Shown here: in pieces, positions 35,376 through 43,539 of the stretch
How the letters are laid out: each line of letters begins with the position of its first letter
How positions within the stretch are numbered: the first letter of the stretch is position 1
Origin: Peptococcaceae bacterium BRH_c8a
GTDB lineage: Bacteria; Bacillota; Desulfotomaculia; Desulfotomaculales; Desulfallaceae
Assembly (NCBI GenBank): GCA_000961575.1
Contig: LADP01000046.1
Location: 1-64,000 of the forward strand
Length of the DNA: 64,000 nucleotides
Reading direction: 5' to 3'
Program-made: the position numbers and the translations under genes
Notes under the pieces: model-generated
Seen by the model: only the letters and a program-made list of their open reading frames with translations
Databases searched by the model: none
Told to the model about the DNA's origin: nothing

Positions 35376-36086
35376 ATGTTCAAGAAAATCGGCCGCAGCG
35401 ACACCCTGCGCCATGAAGTCGCGGAATACATAAAAAAATTAATAGAGCAGGGCAAAATCAAACCCGGGGACAGGCTTCCCACAGAGAGAGAAATGGCGGA
35501 AAAATTTGGGGTAAGTCGAACAGTTATCCGGGATGCGGTTAAAACGTTGACTGGTATAGGTGTGCTTCAAGTTAGACATGGGGTGGGTATTTTTGCCGCA
35601 ACGCCAGATAGTCAACTTATTGCTCAACAACTATCCAGCCTTTTATACTATGATCACGATACCATCAGTAACCTGTTTGAGGTGCGCATGGTGCTGGAGA
35701 CCTCCGCTGCGGGGTGGGCTGCAGAGCGCCATAGTGATGAAGATTTAAAGAAAATCGGTGAAAACCTGGAATTACACCAAAAGGTTATCAACAATGGCGA
35801 CTCAGCAACGTTGGGTGAAATAGATCGCTGTTTTCACATGCTGGTGGCCAGGTCCACTAAAAACCCGGTTACCATTCGCTTAATGGAGAATTTATTGGAT
35901 CTTTTCCAGGTGAGCAACCGCCAAACCCTGAGTATCCCAGGGCGGGCCATGCAATCCGTGCAAGAGCACAGCACAATATTCCAGGCCATTGCCGGGAAAA
36001 ATAAGGATATGGCCAGGGAGAATATGAAAATTCATTTATTAAGCATCCTCAACTCGCTGCAGTTAAAGCAAAAGGAACAAAACTAG
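35376..36086 (+). CDS. FadR-type GntR regulator of the sulfolactate cluster
   Basis: 236 residues from ATG 35376 with GGAGG upstream. A winged helix-turn-helix (RLPTEREMAEKFGVSRTVIRDA, then VRHGVGIF) is followed by an FCD ligand domain (residues ~90-225). The domain has an Asp and three His in the usual metal-site spacing (DRCFHML, EHSTIFQ, MKIHLL). It is divergent from slcC, the normal place for SuyR-like control. It probably represses the operon until sulfolactate or a related acid binds. Confidence 0.8.
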   Translation: MFKKIGRSDTLRHEVAEYIKKLIEQGKIKPGDRLPTEREMAEKFGVSRTVIRDAVKTLTGIGVLQVRHGVGIFAATPDSQLIAQQLSSLLYYDHDTISNLFEVRMVLETSAAGWAAERHSDEDLKKIGENLELHQKVINNGDSATLGEIDRCFHMLVARSTKNPVTIRLMENLLDLFQVSNRQTLSIPGRAMQSVQEHSTIFQAIAGKNKDMARENMKIHLLSILNSLQLKQKEQN

Positions 36087-36205
36087 GCTGCCAGAGAGTT
36101 GTCAGGGGTTGAACCAAAAATAAAACCCCAAAAAAGTATCGTCCCAAATGCATATATAAGGCCAATCAAATCAGCATTCATCATATTATTTACAAAAAAA
36201 CCTGG

Positions 36206-36259
36206 TTATAGCAAGGATAATGCCAACGAAGCCAATAAAACTACTAAAAATAACAACAT
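36206..36259 (-). CDS. 17-residue hydrophobic peptide frame
   Basis: ATG 36259 follows AAGGGG by six bases; the peptide is MLLFLVVLLASLALSLL. It is very short and may be chance in AT-rich DNA, but the ribosome site is good and such hydrophobic micro-peptides exist in toxin and membrane-stress systems. Confidence 0.2.
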   Translation of the reverse strand: MLLFLVVLLASLALSLL

Positions 36260-36357
36260 ATAAGTCCCCTTTAATTATTTAGAATTATTTATCTTATTGG
36301 TAGTTTTTCTTATAAAGTATACTTATATCTAGTTCCATTACCCCACCCCCTCATACA

Positions 36358-36621
36358 CTAGCTAAGCGGTTTATGGAGGGTTTTATTTATTTTAATAGCC
36401 AATTCAATAATTAATAGTAGAATTGGGATAACAAATAGCCCTAGGGTATAAATTGTTTCATACAAAGGGTGCATATGGCCGCCAACGACAACAGAACCAC
36501 CCTGAAGTATTGTAACCATGTAAATATATATTAATTTAAAATACCATCATACATTCCTTAGTGGCTCAGCCCAAAACGCAAGTAAAGCAAAAATTATAAG
36601 AAACCAGGCAATCAATAACAT
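36358..36621 (-). pseudogene. small membrane protein with an in-frame TGA
   Basis: From ATG 36621 (AAAAAGG upstream) the frame reads MLLIAWFLIIFALLAFWAEP, then RNV, a TGA at 36549-36547, then WYFKLIYIYMVTILQGG and on to TAG at 36358. Apart from the TGA the ~87-codon frame is intact, with three hydrophobic helices. The TGA falls where Trp would fit (W-W-Y-F). No family recognised. Confidence 0.4.
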
Positions 36622-36659
36622 CCTTTTTATTTTTGCAGCCCCCAAGTATCAATAAATCA

Positions 36660-36939
36660 CTCTGACTTCTCCTTATGTATTGCCGAAAGAATTAAATAGT
36701 CCAATACTAAACCACCAATAGTATGCAAAGTATTATTTATTAATAGAACTACATATCATCAGTCGGAGTAAAAAATAGCGTCCCCAAGTAGTCTAGGCAC
36801 TACAAAATACAGGAATGGATAAATAGTCATATAAAAGGCAAGCAACCCAATACCCAAAAGCTTAACCCAATCTATTTTCCAGTTCCCATTGTGACTGTCA
36901 AGTAACTTTGAACAAATTTTAGCAAATAAAATTTAACAC
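36660..36939 (-). pseudogene. small membrane protein with two in-frame TGA codons
   Basis: An open frame from just below the IstB remnant reads WKIDWVKLLGIGLLAFYM, then FVVPRLLGDAIFYSD, then TGA TGA, then YVVLLINNTLHTIGGLVLDY and ends at TGA 36620-level after HKEKSE. There is no start codon, so the 5' end was lost. Again the stops sit where Trp-Trp-Tyr would be natural. Confidence 0.35.
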
Positions 36940-37066
36940 CTAGTTATTTCTAAAAATAGTTTCCAGGTGCTTCATTCTGTAGCTGTCACCAGTAAGGTTT
37001 ATTACCTCGCTCCTGTGGATAAGCCTATCTAATATGGCAGTAGCTATTGCCTGGTCACCTATTAAA
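36940..37066 (-). pseudogene. IstB C-terminal remnant (IS21 family)
   Basis: About 41 residues ([20 protein letters not shown], then [12 protein letters not shown]) match the C-terminus of the IS21 helper ATPase IstB. It differs clearly from the IstB at 45823-46616, so it comes from another IS21 element. Everything else of that element is gone. Confidence 0.6.
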
Positions 37067-37152
37067 TTGGATCTTTACTAATGTTGTTTTTTATATAGTT
37101 TGCCATATAATGAATAACATAGAATTGATACTGTACTTTTAAAAAGGAAAGA

Positions 37153-37473
37153 ATGCCGGTGTCTGCCTTTCGTCTTAAGTTCCCGGAGAGTATTGGACTT
37201 TTGGGCCTCTTGGGTCTAATCGGGGTAATAGGCAATATGCTGTATGTGAGCATCCTTAAACCCTGGTTAACCGCGTTTGCAGCTTTTTGTATATTCAGCC
37301 TGCGATTCTTAAATGAGCGTCGTTTGGGGTTTCCGGAAAGGCTGGGGTTACTTGGCTTTTTAGGATTTCTTGGGTTTTTGGGCTATATTCCCGGAGCGGA
37401 ATTTCTCAAATTTTTGTTTGCATTCTTTGGATTCGCATTTTTCTTTGCTTTCTTGAACCGCCAGCGAAAGTAA
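37153..37473 (+). CDS. small membrane protein with two LGLLGLLG repeats
   Basis: 106 residues from ATG 37153 with AAAGGAAAG upstream. Two homologous blocks each begin FPE(S/R), followed by a Leu/Gly helix (LGLLGLLGLIGVIG and LGLLGFLGFLGFLG), and each is followed by a second helix. It resembles DUF3796-like membrane proteins of Firmicutes. Function unknown. Confidence 0.55.
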   Translation: MPVSAFRLKFPESIGLLGLLGLIGVIGNMLYVSILKPWLTAFAAFCIFSLRFLNERRLGFPERLGLLGFLGFLGFLGYIPGAEFLKFLFAFFGFAFFFAFLNRQRK

Positions 37474-37528
37474 GTCTAAAGATAAAAGAAAATACTTTTT
37501 CCCCGCTTAACTACATTTCTTTAATTAC

Positions 37529-37604
37529 GTAAGCGTCAAACTATCCCCACCTGGTTTAATTGTACTCTTACAATTAAACCAGGTGGGGATAGTTTGACGC
37601 TTAC
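37529..37604. repeat. perfect 36-bp inverted repeat with a 4-nt loop
   Basis: 37529-37564 (begins GTAAGCGTCAAACTATCCCC) is exactly complementary to 37569-37604, with CTCT between. It is far longer than a terminator needs. The shape is that of a REP/MITE-type element or a very strong hairpin. Confidence 0.85.
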
Positions 37605-37722
37605 AAAGCAATACACTTAATTAAAAAAAGACAAGTCCATTGACCTGCCTTTAATTAAAATTATTAAATTTTAATCAAGTTAAATTGAAAATTTAAATCT
37701 TACTACCATTTATTTTAATTAT

Positions 37723-37815
37723 TTACATTTTTTGGTGGAGGCGGACCGTCCCCCGCCGTAAACACAGACAACCTGAATCCACATTTGTTATTACATTATA
37801 GCGATTTACGCCCTT
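37723..37815 (+). repeat. dispersed repeat, copy 2
   Basis: Similar to 18815-18910: TTACATTTTTTGGTGGAGGC, a GGCGG/CCGCC hairpin, a shared ACACAGACA block, then GCGA...ACGCCC. It ends ~110 bases before the DUF3231 gene. Confidence 0.55.
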
Positions 37816-37925
37816 AAAAAACCTGTACAACCCTTGACAGTGGCCCTACCGGCCATTTTCCGCACTCTAGGCCTGCGCCAATAATTTATAGAGAACCCAA
37901 GGCAAAAAATATAAAAGGATTGGTG

Positions 37926-38444
37926 ATGATGGTTCAGATAGGCAATTATCATTTGGGAAGAGCAGAAACTGCAAAAAAACCTAATATGGATGCCGGCGAA
38001 GTTTTCAGCTTATGGGATATGTTATTGTCTCGCTACGATATAATTGCGAAAACCCAAATATTTCAAAATTTTGCTCACGATGCTGACCTTAAGGCTATGC
38101 TAAGCATGGGGCTGTCAGGTGCCCTGGAAAAGCAGGTTACACTGTTAGAAAATGAGATGAATACTCACCGCCTGCCACTACCGTTAAGTAACCCCAAGTC
38201 TGTTAATTTACCGACTCATAATGAGGTGATAGACGACGAGTTTATATTCAGAGATGTTTTCTTTGGTATACAGGGCTTCTTGGATTATCACGCCCGGATA
38301 ATTCGTTCAATAACCACCAATGACAAATTTAGAAAACAACTTATCGATATGGCTGTTGAAGAGCTTTACCTGTTCGATAAGCTTGTTAAGTTTGGTAAAG
38401 TAAAGGGATGGTTAAGGGTACCACCTATATATCAGCCGGAGTAA
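37926..38444 (+). CDS. DUF3231 protein, single domain
   Basis: About 172 residues from ATG 37926 (ATG 37929 is possible; AAAAGG upstream). One DUF3231 unit: EVFSLWDMLLSRYDIIAKTQ, then FAHDADLKAML, DDEFIFRDVFFGIQGFLDYH and the closing KFGKVKGWLRVPP. It is a helical-bundle family typical of endospore formers, probably coat or spore-associated. Two more units occur in the gene at 43540. Confidence 0.8.
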   Translation: MMVQIGNYHLGRAETAKKPNMDAGEVFSLWDMLLSRYDIIAKTQIFQNFAHDADLKAMLSMGLSGALEKQVTLLENEMNTHRLPLPLSNPKSVNLPTHNEVIDDEFIFRDVFFGIQGFLDYHARIIRSITTNDKFRKQLIDMAVEELYLFDKLVKFGKVKGWLRVPPIYQPE

Positions 38445-38975
38445 CTGTACTCGTATCAGGGTACAAACACTTCTTCTATCCCGGTGCTGCACAGTTTAAA
38501 CATACTGTTCATCAAGTTGTTAAGCCTGCTTACCCTTTACCCCAAGGTAATGTGGGCTTTTTATCTTTGTAGGCTACTTAATGCGATATATAAATGAAGT
38601 TTACCCATTGGCATCATCCCCTTAAAAAAACTCCGTATATCTACGGAGATTGAAAGTTTAACTATCTGCAATCGGTCTAGTCGTGGTTGCGCCATCAAGA
38701 TTGTTCTTAAGGTGCGAAAGTTGAGTGTATAAAATAATAAAAAATTACCTTTGACTAATTTCGACCTTTTCTCCAAAGGTAATCTGTCGACCTCTGTCTA
38801 AACTAATACTTAAAATAATTGCAAAAACATTTCAAAAATATTGCTCCATAATTTTTCCGAAAAGAATCTATAACGAAGGCAATTGTAATGCTCCCGGGTT
38901 CGTATTATATCACTCGAAGAGCCAATTTATTGTTACTTCAATAACAGTTTTATTAAATGAAAAGATGGGGTGTGG
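38445..38975. other. 531-base intergenic region
   Basis: Contains a terminator (38522-38562), a CTCCGTA/TACGGAG hairpin (38631-38648) with a T-run on the minus strand, and a 10-bp inverted repeat ATTACCTTTG/CAAAGGTAAT (38744-38783). A short minus-strand frame between these hairpins (38561-38776) has no recognisable product. Confidence 0.45.
38522..38562 (+). terminator. terminator of the DUF3231 gene
   Basis: Stem of AAGCC.. TTACC with GGTAA..GGGCTT, followed by TTTTTATCTTT. Confidence 0.55.
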
Positions 38976-41900
38976 ATGTTGGAGGAGGAAAAGTCAGGTC
39001 GACAAAATCATAATGAGCCAAAAGACAAGCAGCAGGAATTGCCTGTAGACAGCGTCGTCGAGGTTGCTGTCACCGATTCAGAGCAACCTGCCGGCAAACC
39101 AGTATCCAATATAACTGGAGAATTGACCAGTAATGAACGGCCCGGAAAAGAACCTTGCGCAATTGTCGGTATCGGAGCCTCCGCCGGGGGCCTGGTTGCT
39201 TTTAAACGACTGCTTGGTAAATTACCCAACGATACCGGTATGGCTTTTGTGCTTGTTCAGCACCTGGACCCCAAACACAAGAGCGCGTTAACCGACATTC
39301 TCTCCAAGATTACTTCTATGACGGTCAGCGAGGTGGAAAATAAAACGGTTGTAGAACCTGACCGTGTCTATATCATTCCACATGGTAAGGTCATGTCTAT
39401 TTCCGGGGGAGTTTTGAACCTTGTCCCCAGGGTAGATAAAGCAAGGTTTTTACCAATTGATATTTTCCTGCAATCACTGGCAAAGGATCAAGGCAGTAAG
39501 GCGATTGGCGTGATTTTATCAGGAACTGCTTCAGACGGTTCCCGGGGATTGAAAGAAATTAAAACCGTTGGCGGCATAACCTTTGCCCAAAAACCACAAA
39601 CAGCACAGTTTGACAGTATGCCACTCAATGCCATCGCTACCGGTGTCGTGGATTTTGTCTTGTCTGCAGAAGAAATAGCCCGTGAACTGGTAGAAATCGC
39701 TCGTTCCAGTGTCTACGACGCCAACGCGAAAGAAACCGGCAAGCTATTTTCTGCCGGCGCAGATGAACTCAAACAAATCTTTACAATACTGCGAAAAGTC
39801 TGTAGAACAGATTTTTCCGAGTATAGAGAATTAACAATAAAGCGGCGTATCTTGCGGCGAATGGTCTTGCACAAGTTTGAAAAGCTGGACGACTACATCA
39901 ATTACCTGCGGCAAAATCCAGCAGAAGTTGCGGAATTACAACAAGATATCCTGATTAATGTTACTAACTTTTTTCGGGATCCCAAAGCATTTGAGACTTT
40001 AAAAAGCCTGGTCCTCCCGGCTATCATGAAAGACAGGGCACCTGCGGAGACTGTCAGAGTGTGGGTGCCGGGGTGTTCAACCGGCGAGGAAGTTTATTCA
40101 ATAGCTATTTTATTGATTGAGTTATTAGGGGATGCTGCTGTCAATACGCCAATACAGATATTTGCCACGGACATTAATGAGATGCTTATCGATAAGGCAC
40201 GGTCAGGCATTTACACTAAAAGCATTATGGCTGATGTTTCACTTGAACGTCTCCGACGCTTCTTTGTTAAAGTGGATGAAGGCTACCAGATCACGAAGAC
40301 AATTCGCGATATGTGCGTTTTCGCCAGGCATGACATGCTCAAGGACCCGCCTTTCTCCCGGTTGGACCTGATCAGTTGCCGGAATGCGATCATTTATTTC
40401 GGTCCAGCTTTGCAAAAGAAACTTTTTCCGGTTTTTCATTATGCCCTCAAGGATAAAGGTTTTCTTTTCCTGGGGTCTTCGGAGTCCGTTGGCGCTTATG
40501 CAAACTTGTTTAATCTGGTAGAAAAAAAGTACAAAATCTATTCTAAAAAAGCCGTTCCGACTCCTTTATTGCACGAGTTTACCGTTAGCGAATATGCGGC
40601 AGCTACAATAGAAAACAGTGTGAAAATCAGCTGGAGCGACCCGGACGAAGGTCAAAAGTATAACGTGCTGGATGAAGCCAACCGTATTGTCCTGAACCAA
40701 TATGCCCCGGCCGGTGTTGTTATTAACAGCGATTTGGAAATCATTCAGTTCCGCGGGCGTACCGGAACTTATCTCGAGCCTGCATCCGGATTGGCGAGCT
40801 TGAAACTCTTTAAGATGGTCCGCGACGGTTTGTCGCTTGGTCTGTTCAGCGCCATTAACCAGGCGAAGAATGAGAATATACCAGTCAGAAAGGAAAACTT
40901 GCAAGTTATTTATAATGGTCGAGCCAATCGTGTCAATGTTGATGTGATCCCAATCGGGGATGCACATAAAAAGGAGCAATACTTCCTGATATTGTTTGAG
41001 AAAATTGTCCCGCAAGCCTTGCCGGAAGGGAAGAATGACGGCAGCGCCATGGCTGGATTGGAACAGGCGATAAGGGCCGATAATAGCGAACTAATTAGAA
41101 TGGAACATGAGCTGTCTGCCACGAAAGAGTACCTTCAATCGGTTATTGATCAGCATGAGCTGACCAATGATAAACTCCGGTCCGCCAACGAAGAAATCCA
41201 ATCAAGTAACGAAGAACTACAAAGCATGAATGAAGAACTGGAAACCGCTAAAGAAGAACTTCAATCATCCAATGAAGAATTGATGACATTGAATGATGAG
41301 GTGCAAAACCGTAACCAGGAATTGGGTAAAGTCAGCAGTGATTTGTTTAATCTATTCCGCAGTATCAATATTCCAGTCGTCATACTCAACAATAATTTGC
41401 ATATCAGGCGTTTCAACTCCGCGGCAGAAAAGGTATTAAACCTGATTGCCACTGACGTTGGACGGCCTATTACCAATATCAATACAAATTTTAACAACCT
41501 TGATTTGGAACAAGCGATCCTGGAAGTGGTCGATACCCTCATCAGCAAAGAGCAGGAAGTGCAAGATCGTTATGGTTGCTGGCATTCTGTACAAATTCGC
41601 CCTTACAGAACCATAGAAAACAAAATAGACGGCGTTGTGATCACATTTGTAGATATTGATACGGTTAAAAAGAGCCTCGAGTTACAACAGGAGGCCCGTG
41701 AATATGCGGAAGCTATTGTGGAGACCGTGAGGGAACCTCTCCTGGTTCTCGACGCCGATTTGCAGTTAAAATCGGCAAATAAGGCTTTTTATCAGACCTT
41801 CATGGTTACACCAGGGGAATCATTAAACAGGAGTATTTTTGAACTGGGGAATAACCAGTGGAATATTCCCGCATTACGCGTCCTTTTAGACAATATTCTC

Positions 41901-42053
41901 GGTAAAAATACAGTGTTTAATGATTTTGAAGTTATTCATGATTTTCAGCACATCGGCTACAGGAAGATGCTCGTCAATGCCCGCCGGATAGTTGGCCCGA
42001 ACAACCAAACGAAATTGATCCTAATGGCCATTGAAGACATGACTAAACTTTAA
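38976..42053 (+). CDS. CheB-CheR-PAS fusion signalling protein
   Basis: About 1025 residues from ATG 38976 (five bases after GGGG). An acidic head is followed by a CheB methylesterase domain (~65-250: GIGASAGGLVAF with the Ser, LVQHLDP with the His, LSGTASDGSRG with the Asp). A CheR methyltransferase domain follows (~270-530: ELTIKRRILRRMV; VWVPGCSTGEEVYSIA SAM site; ISCRNAIIYF). A long coiled coil with SNEEL repeats (~720-790) and two PAS-like domains close it. The family can add and remove methyl groups on glutamates, but no receptor is nearby. No receiver or kinase domain is included; the next gene supplies a kinase. Confidence 0.85.
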   Translation: MLEEEKSGRQNHNEPKDKQQELPVDSVVEVAVTDSEQPAGKPVSNITGELTSNERPGKEPCAIVGIGASAGGLVAFKRLLGKLPNDTGMAFVLVQHLDPKHKSALTDILSKITSMTVSEVENKTVVEPDRVYIIPHGKVMSISGGVLNLVPRVDKARFLPIDIFLQSLAKDQGSKAIGVILSGTASDGSRGLKEIKTVGGITFAQKPQTAQFDSMPLNAIATGVVDFVLSAEEIARELVEIARSSVYDANAKETGKLFSAGADELKQIFTILRKVCRTDFSEYRELTIKRRILRRMVLHKFEKLDDYINYLRQNPAEVAELQQDILINVTNFFRDPKAFETLKSLVLPAIMKDRAPAETVRVWVPGCSTGEEVYSIAILLIELLGDAAVNTPIQIFATDINEMLIDKARSGIYTKSIMADVSLERLRRFFVKVDEGYQITKTIRDMCVFARHDMLKDPPFSRLDLISCRNAIIYFGPALQKKLFPVFHYALKDKGFLFLGSSESVGAYANLFNLVEKKYKIYSKKAVPTPLLHEFTVSEYAAATIENSVKISWSDPDEGQKYNVLDEANRIVLNQYAPAGVVINSDLEIIQFRGRTGTYLEPASGLASLKLFKMVRDGLSLGLFSAINQAKNENIPVRKENLQVIYNGRANRVNVDVIPIGDAHKKEQYFLILFEKIVPQALPEGKNDGSAMAGLEQAIRADNSELIRMEHELSATKEYLQSVIDQHELTNDKLRSANEEIQSSNEELQSMNEELETAKEELQSSNEELMTLNDEVQNRNQELGKVSSDLFNLFRSINIPVVILNNNLHIRRFNSAAEKVLNLIATDVGRPITNINTNFNNLDLEQAILEVVDTLISKEQEVQDRYGCWHSVQIRPYRTIENKIDGVVITFVDIDTVKKSLELQQEAREYAEAIVETVREPLLVLDADLQLKSANKAFYQTFMVTPGESLNRSIFELGNNQWNIPALRVLLDNILGKNTVFNDFEVIHDFQHIGYRKMLVNARRIVGPNNQTKLILMAIEDMTKL

Positions 42054-42164
42054 TGGCGTAAAAAAGTTCAGTTAAAACCTCCGGCGAATAAGAGCTTCAC
42101 GGGAACAAGACACATGGCCTGCCGGCGCCCGGTGGAAAGCGGTAGTTATCAGGAGGCGGTATTT

Positions 42165-43382
42165 ATGGCAATTTTTAAAAGAAGTGCCAAGGATGGGATG
42201 ATAAAGTCCGGCAAGTTACTGCAATCCATTAAAACTTCTTACAGGGGAGAAATTCAGAACCTGAGAGATGAGTTGGAACCGAAGCAGATCGACATGGAGG
42301 CGAAATGCCAGGCGCTGCAGGAAGTCCTTGAAGAGTTGGAAGGATCTCGGAATCGCTATGCGGCTCTTTACGACTTTGCCCCGGTAGGTTATGTGAATAT
42401 CGATGGTAAAGGCTGCATACAGGAGATTAACTTAACAGGCGCATCCTTGCTAGGCAGAGAACGGCTTCAATTAATCGGAATGCCAATGTTTGTTTGTATA
42501 GCAAAAAGCGACTTAAAGCTTTTTCTGGACCATTTGCGTAAATGCAAGCAAAAAAAAGAAAAAGTGTTAACCGAATTGAGCCTCGTTTCAAAAAGCGGCA
42601 CGCCGGTCCAGGTGCAACTCCTAAGCACCCCGCACAAGAGTGCCGGTGATCATATTGTTTTTTACCAAACGGTTATCACTGATATCACCGAACGCAAGCT
42701 ATATGAAAGAGAACTGGCCCGCCTTGACCGGTTAAATCTGGTAGGGGAAATGGCTGCCGGTATCGGACATGAGGTCAGAAACCCGATGACTACCGTGCGC
42801 GGTTTCCTGCAACTGTACAAAAATAAAGAGGCGTTCCTTCAATACAAGGATAGCTTTGAACTCATGATAGATGAACTTGACAGAGCGAATTCGATAATTA
42901 CTGAATTCCTCTCTCTGGCTAAAAACAAAAGATTAGATTTAAAAGTGCAGAACCTCAATACAATCTTGAAAAACATGTTCCCATTAATCCAGGCGGACGC
43001 TATGGTATCAGATAAAAATATTATCATGCAATTAGAGGAAGTTCCTGAATTAACCCTGGATGAAAAAGAAATCCGCCAGCTTTTTCTCAACCTCTCCCGT
43101 AACGGGCTAGAGGCCATGTCACCCGGTGGAAACCTGACTGTAAGAACGTATACGGACAGCAACGTGGTTTTATCAGTACAAGATCAGGGTAAAGGGATCG
43201 ACCCCAATGTAATTGAAAAGATAGGCACTCCTTTCTTCACGACCAAAGATAACGGGACAGGCTTGGGATTGGCGGTTTGTTATAGTATTGCTGCCAGGCA
43301 TAACGCCGTTATTAATATAGAAACTACTTCTGCGGGTACAACCTTCCTTGTTAGGTTTGAAGTTCCAATAAAACATTTGTAA
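42165..43382 (+). CDS. PAS histidine kinase, sporulation-kinase type
   Basis: 405 residues from ATG 42165 with GGAGG upstream; a longer form from 42114 lacks a site. A coiled coil (~20-60) is followed by a PAS domain (YAALYDFAPVGYVNID), a HisKA box (GIGHEVRNPMTTVRGFLQL, phosphorylated His near residue 200) and a HATPase domain (N box NLSRNGLEAMS, G boxes DQGKGID and GTGLGLAV). There are no membrane helices, so it is cytoplasmic, like KinA/KinE. No response regulator is adjacent, which fits a phosphorelay feeding Spo0F/Spo0A or output through the CheB-CheR-PAS partner (inference). Confidence 0.85.
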   Translation: MAIFKRSAKDGMIKSGKLLQSIKTSYRGEIQNLRDELEPKQIDMEAKCQALQEVLEELEGSRNRYAALYDFAPVGYVNIDGKGCIQEINLTGASLLGRERLQLIGMPMFVCIAKSDLKLFLDHLRKCKQKKEKVLTELSLVSKSGTPVQVQLLSTPHKSAGDHIVFYQTVITDITERKLYERELARLDRLNLVGEMAAGIGHEVRNPMTTVRGFLQLYKNKEAFLQYKDSFELMIDELDRANSIITEFLSLAKNKRLDLKVQNLNTILKNMFPLIQADAMVSDKNIIMQLEEVPELTLDEKEIRQLFLNLSRNGLEAMSPGGNLTVRTYTDSNVVLSVQDQGKGIDPNVIEKIGTPFFTTKDNGTGLGLAVCYSIAARHNAVINIETTSAGTTFLVRFEVPIKHL

Positions 43383-43454
43383 AAAACAAGACAAGGGGAC
43401 AGGGACTTGTCTGGTTGTAACCAGACAAGTCCCTGTCCCCTTGTCTTGTTTTTT
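43381..43454. repeat. perfect 36-bp inverted repeat with a 2-nt loop
   Basis: 43381-43416 (begins AAAAAACAAGACAAGGGGAC) is exactly complementary to 43419-43454, with GT between. It starts on the last bases of the kinase stop codon and ends in a T-run, so it also serves as a terminator. The inner GGGGACAGGGACTTGTC core resembles REP-like elements seen in Peptococcaceae. Confidence 0.85.
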
Positions 43455-43539
43455 TGTCCTATTAATAAAACGTGCGCCACGAAGGCATAATTTCCTCTGC
43501 CTCTCAAAGAATAGTACCAATAGATTGGAGGTACTCCAA

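Larger units (their letters stand above)
37474..37925. other. 452-base intergenic region with a long palindrome and a dispersed repeat
   Basis: Contains the 36-bp inverted repeat (37529-37604), an AT-rich segment, and dispersed repeat copy 2 (37723-37815). No gene. Confidence 0.5.
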
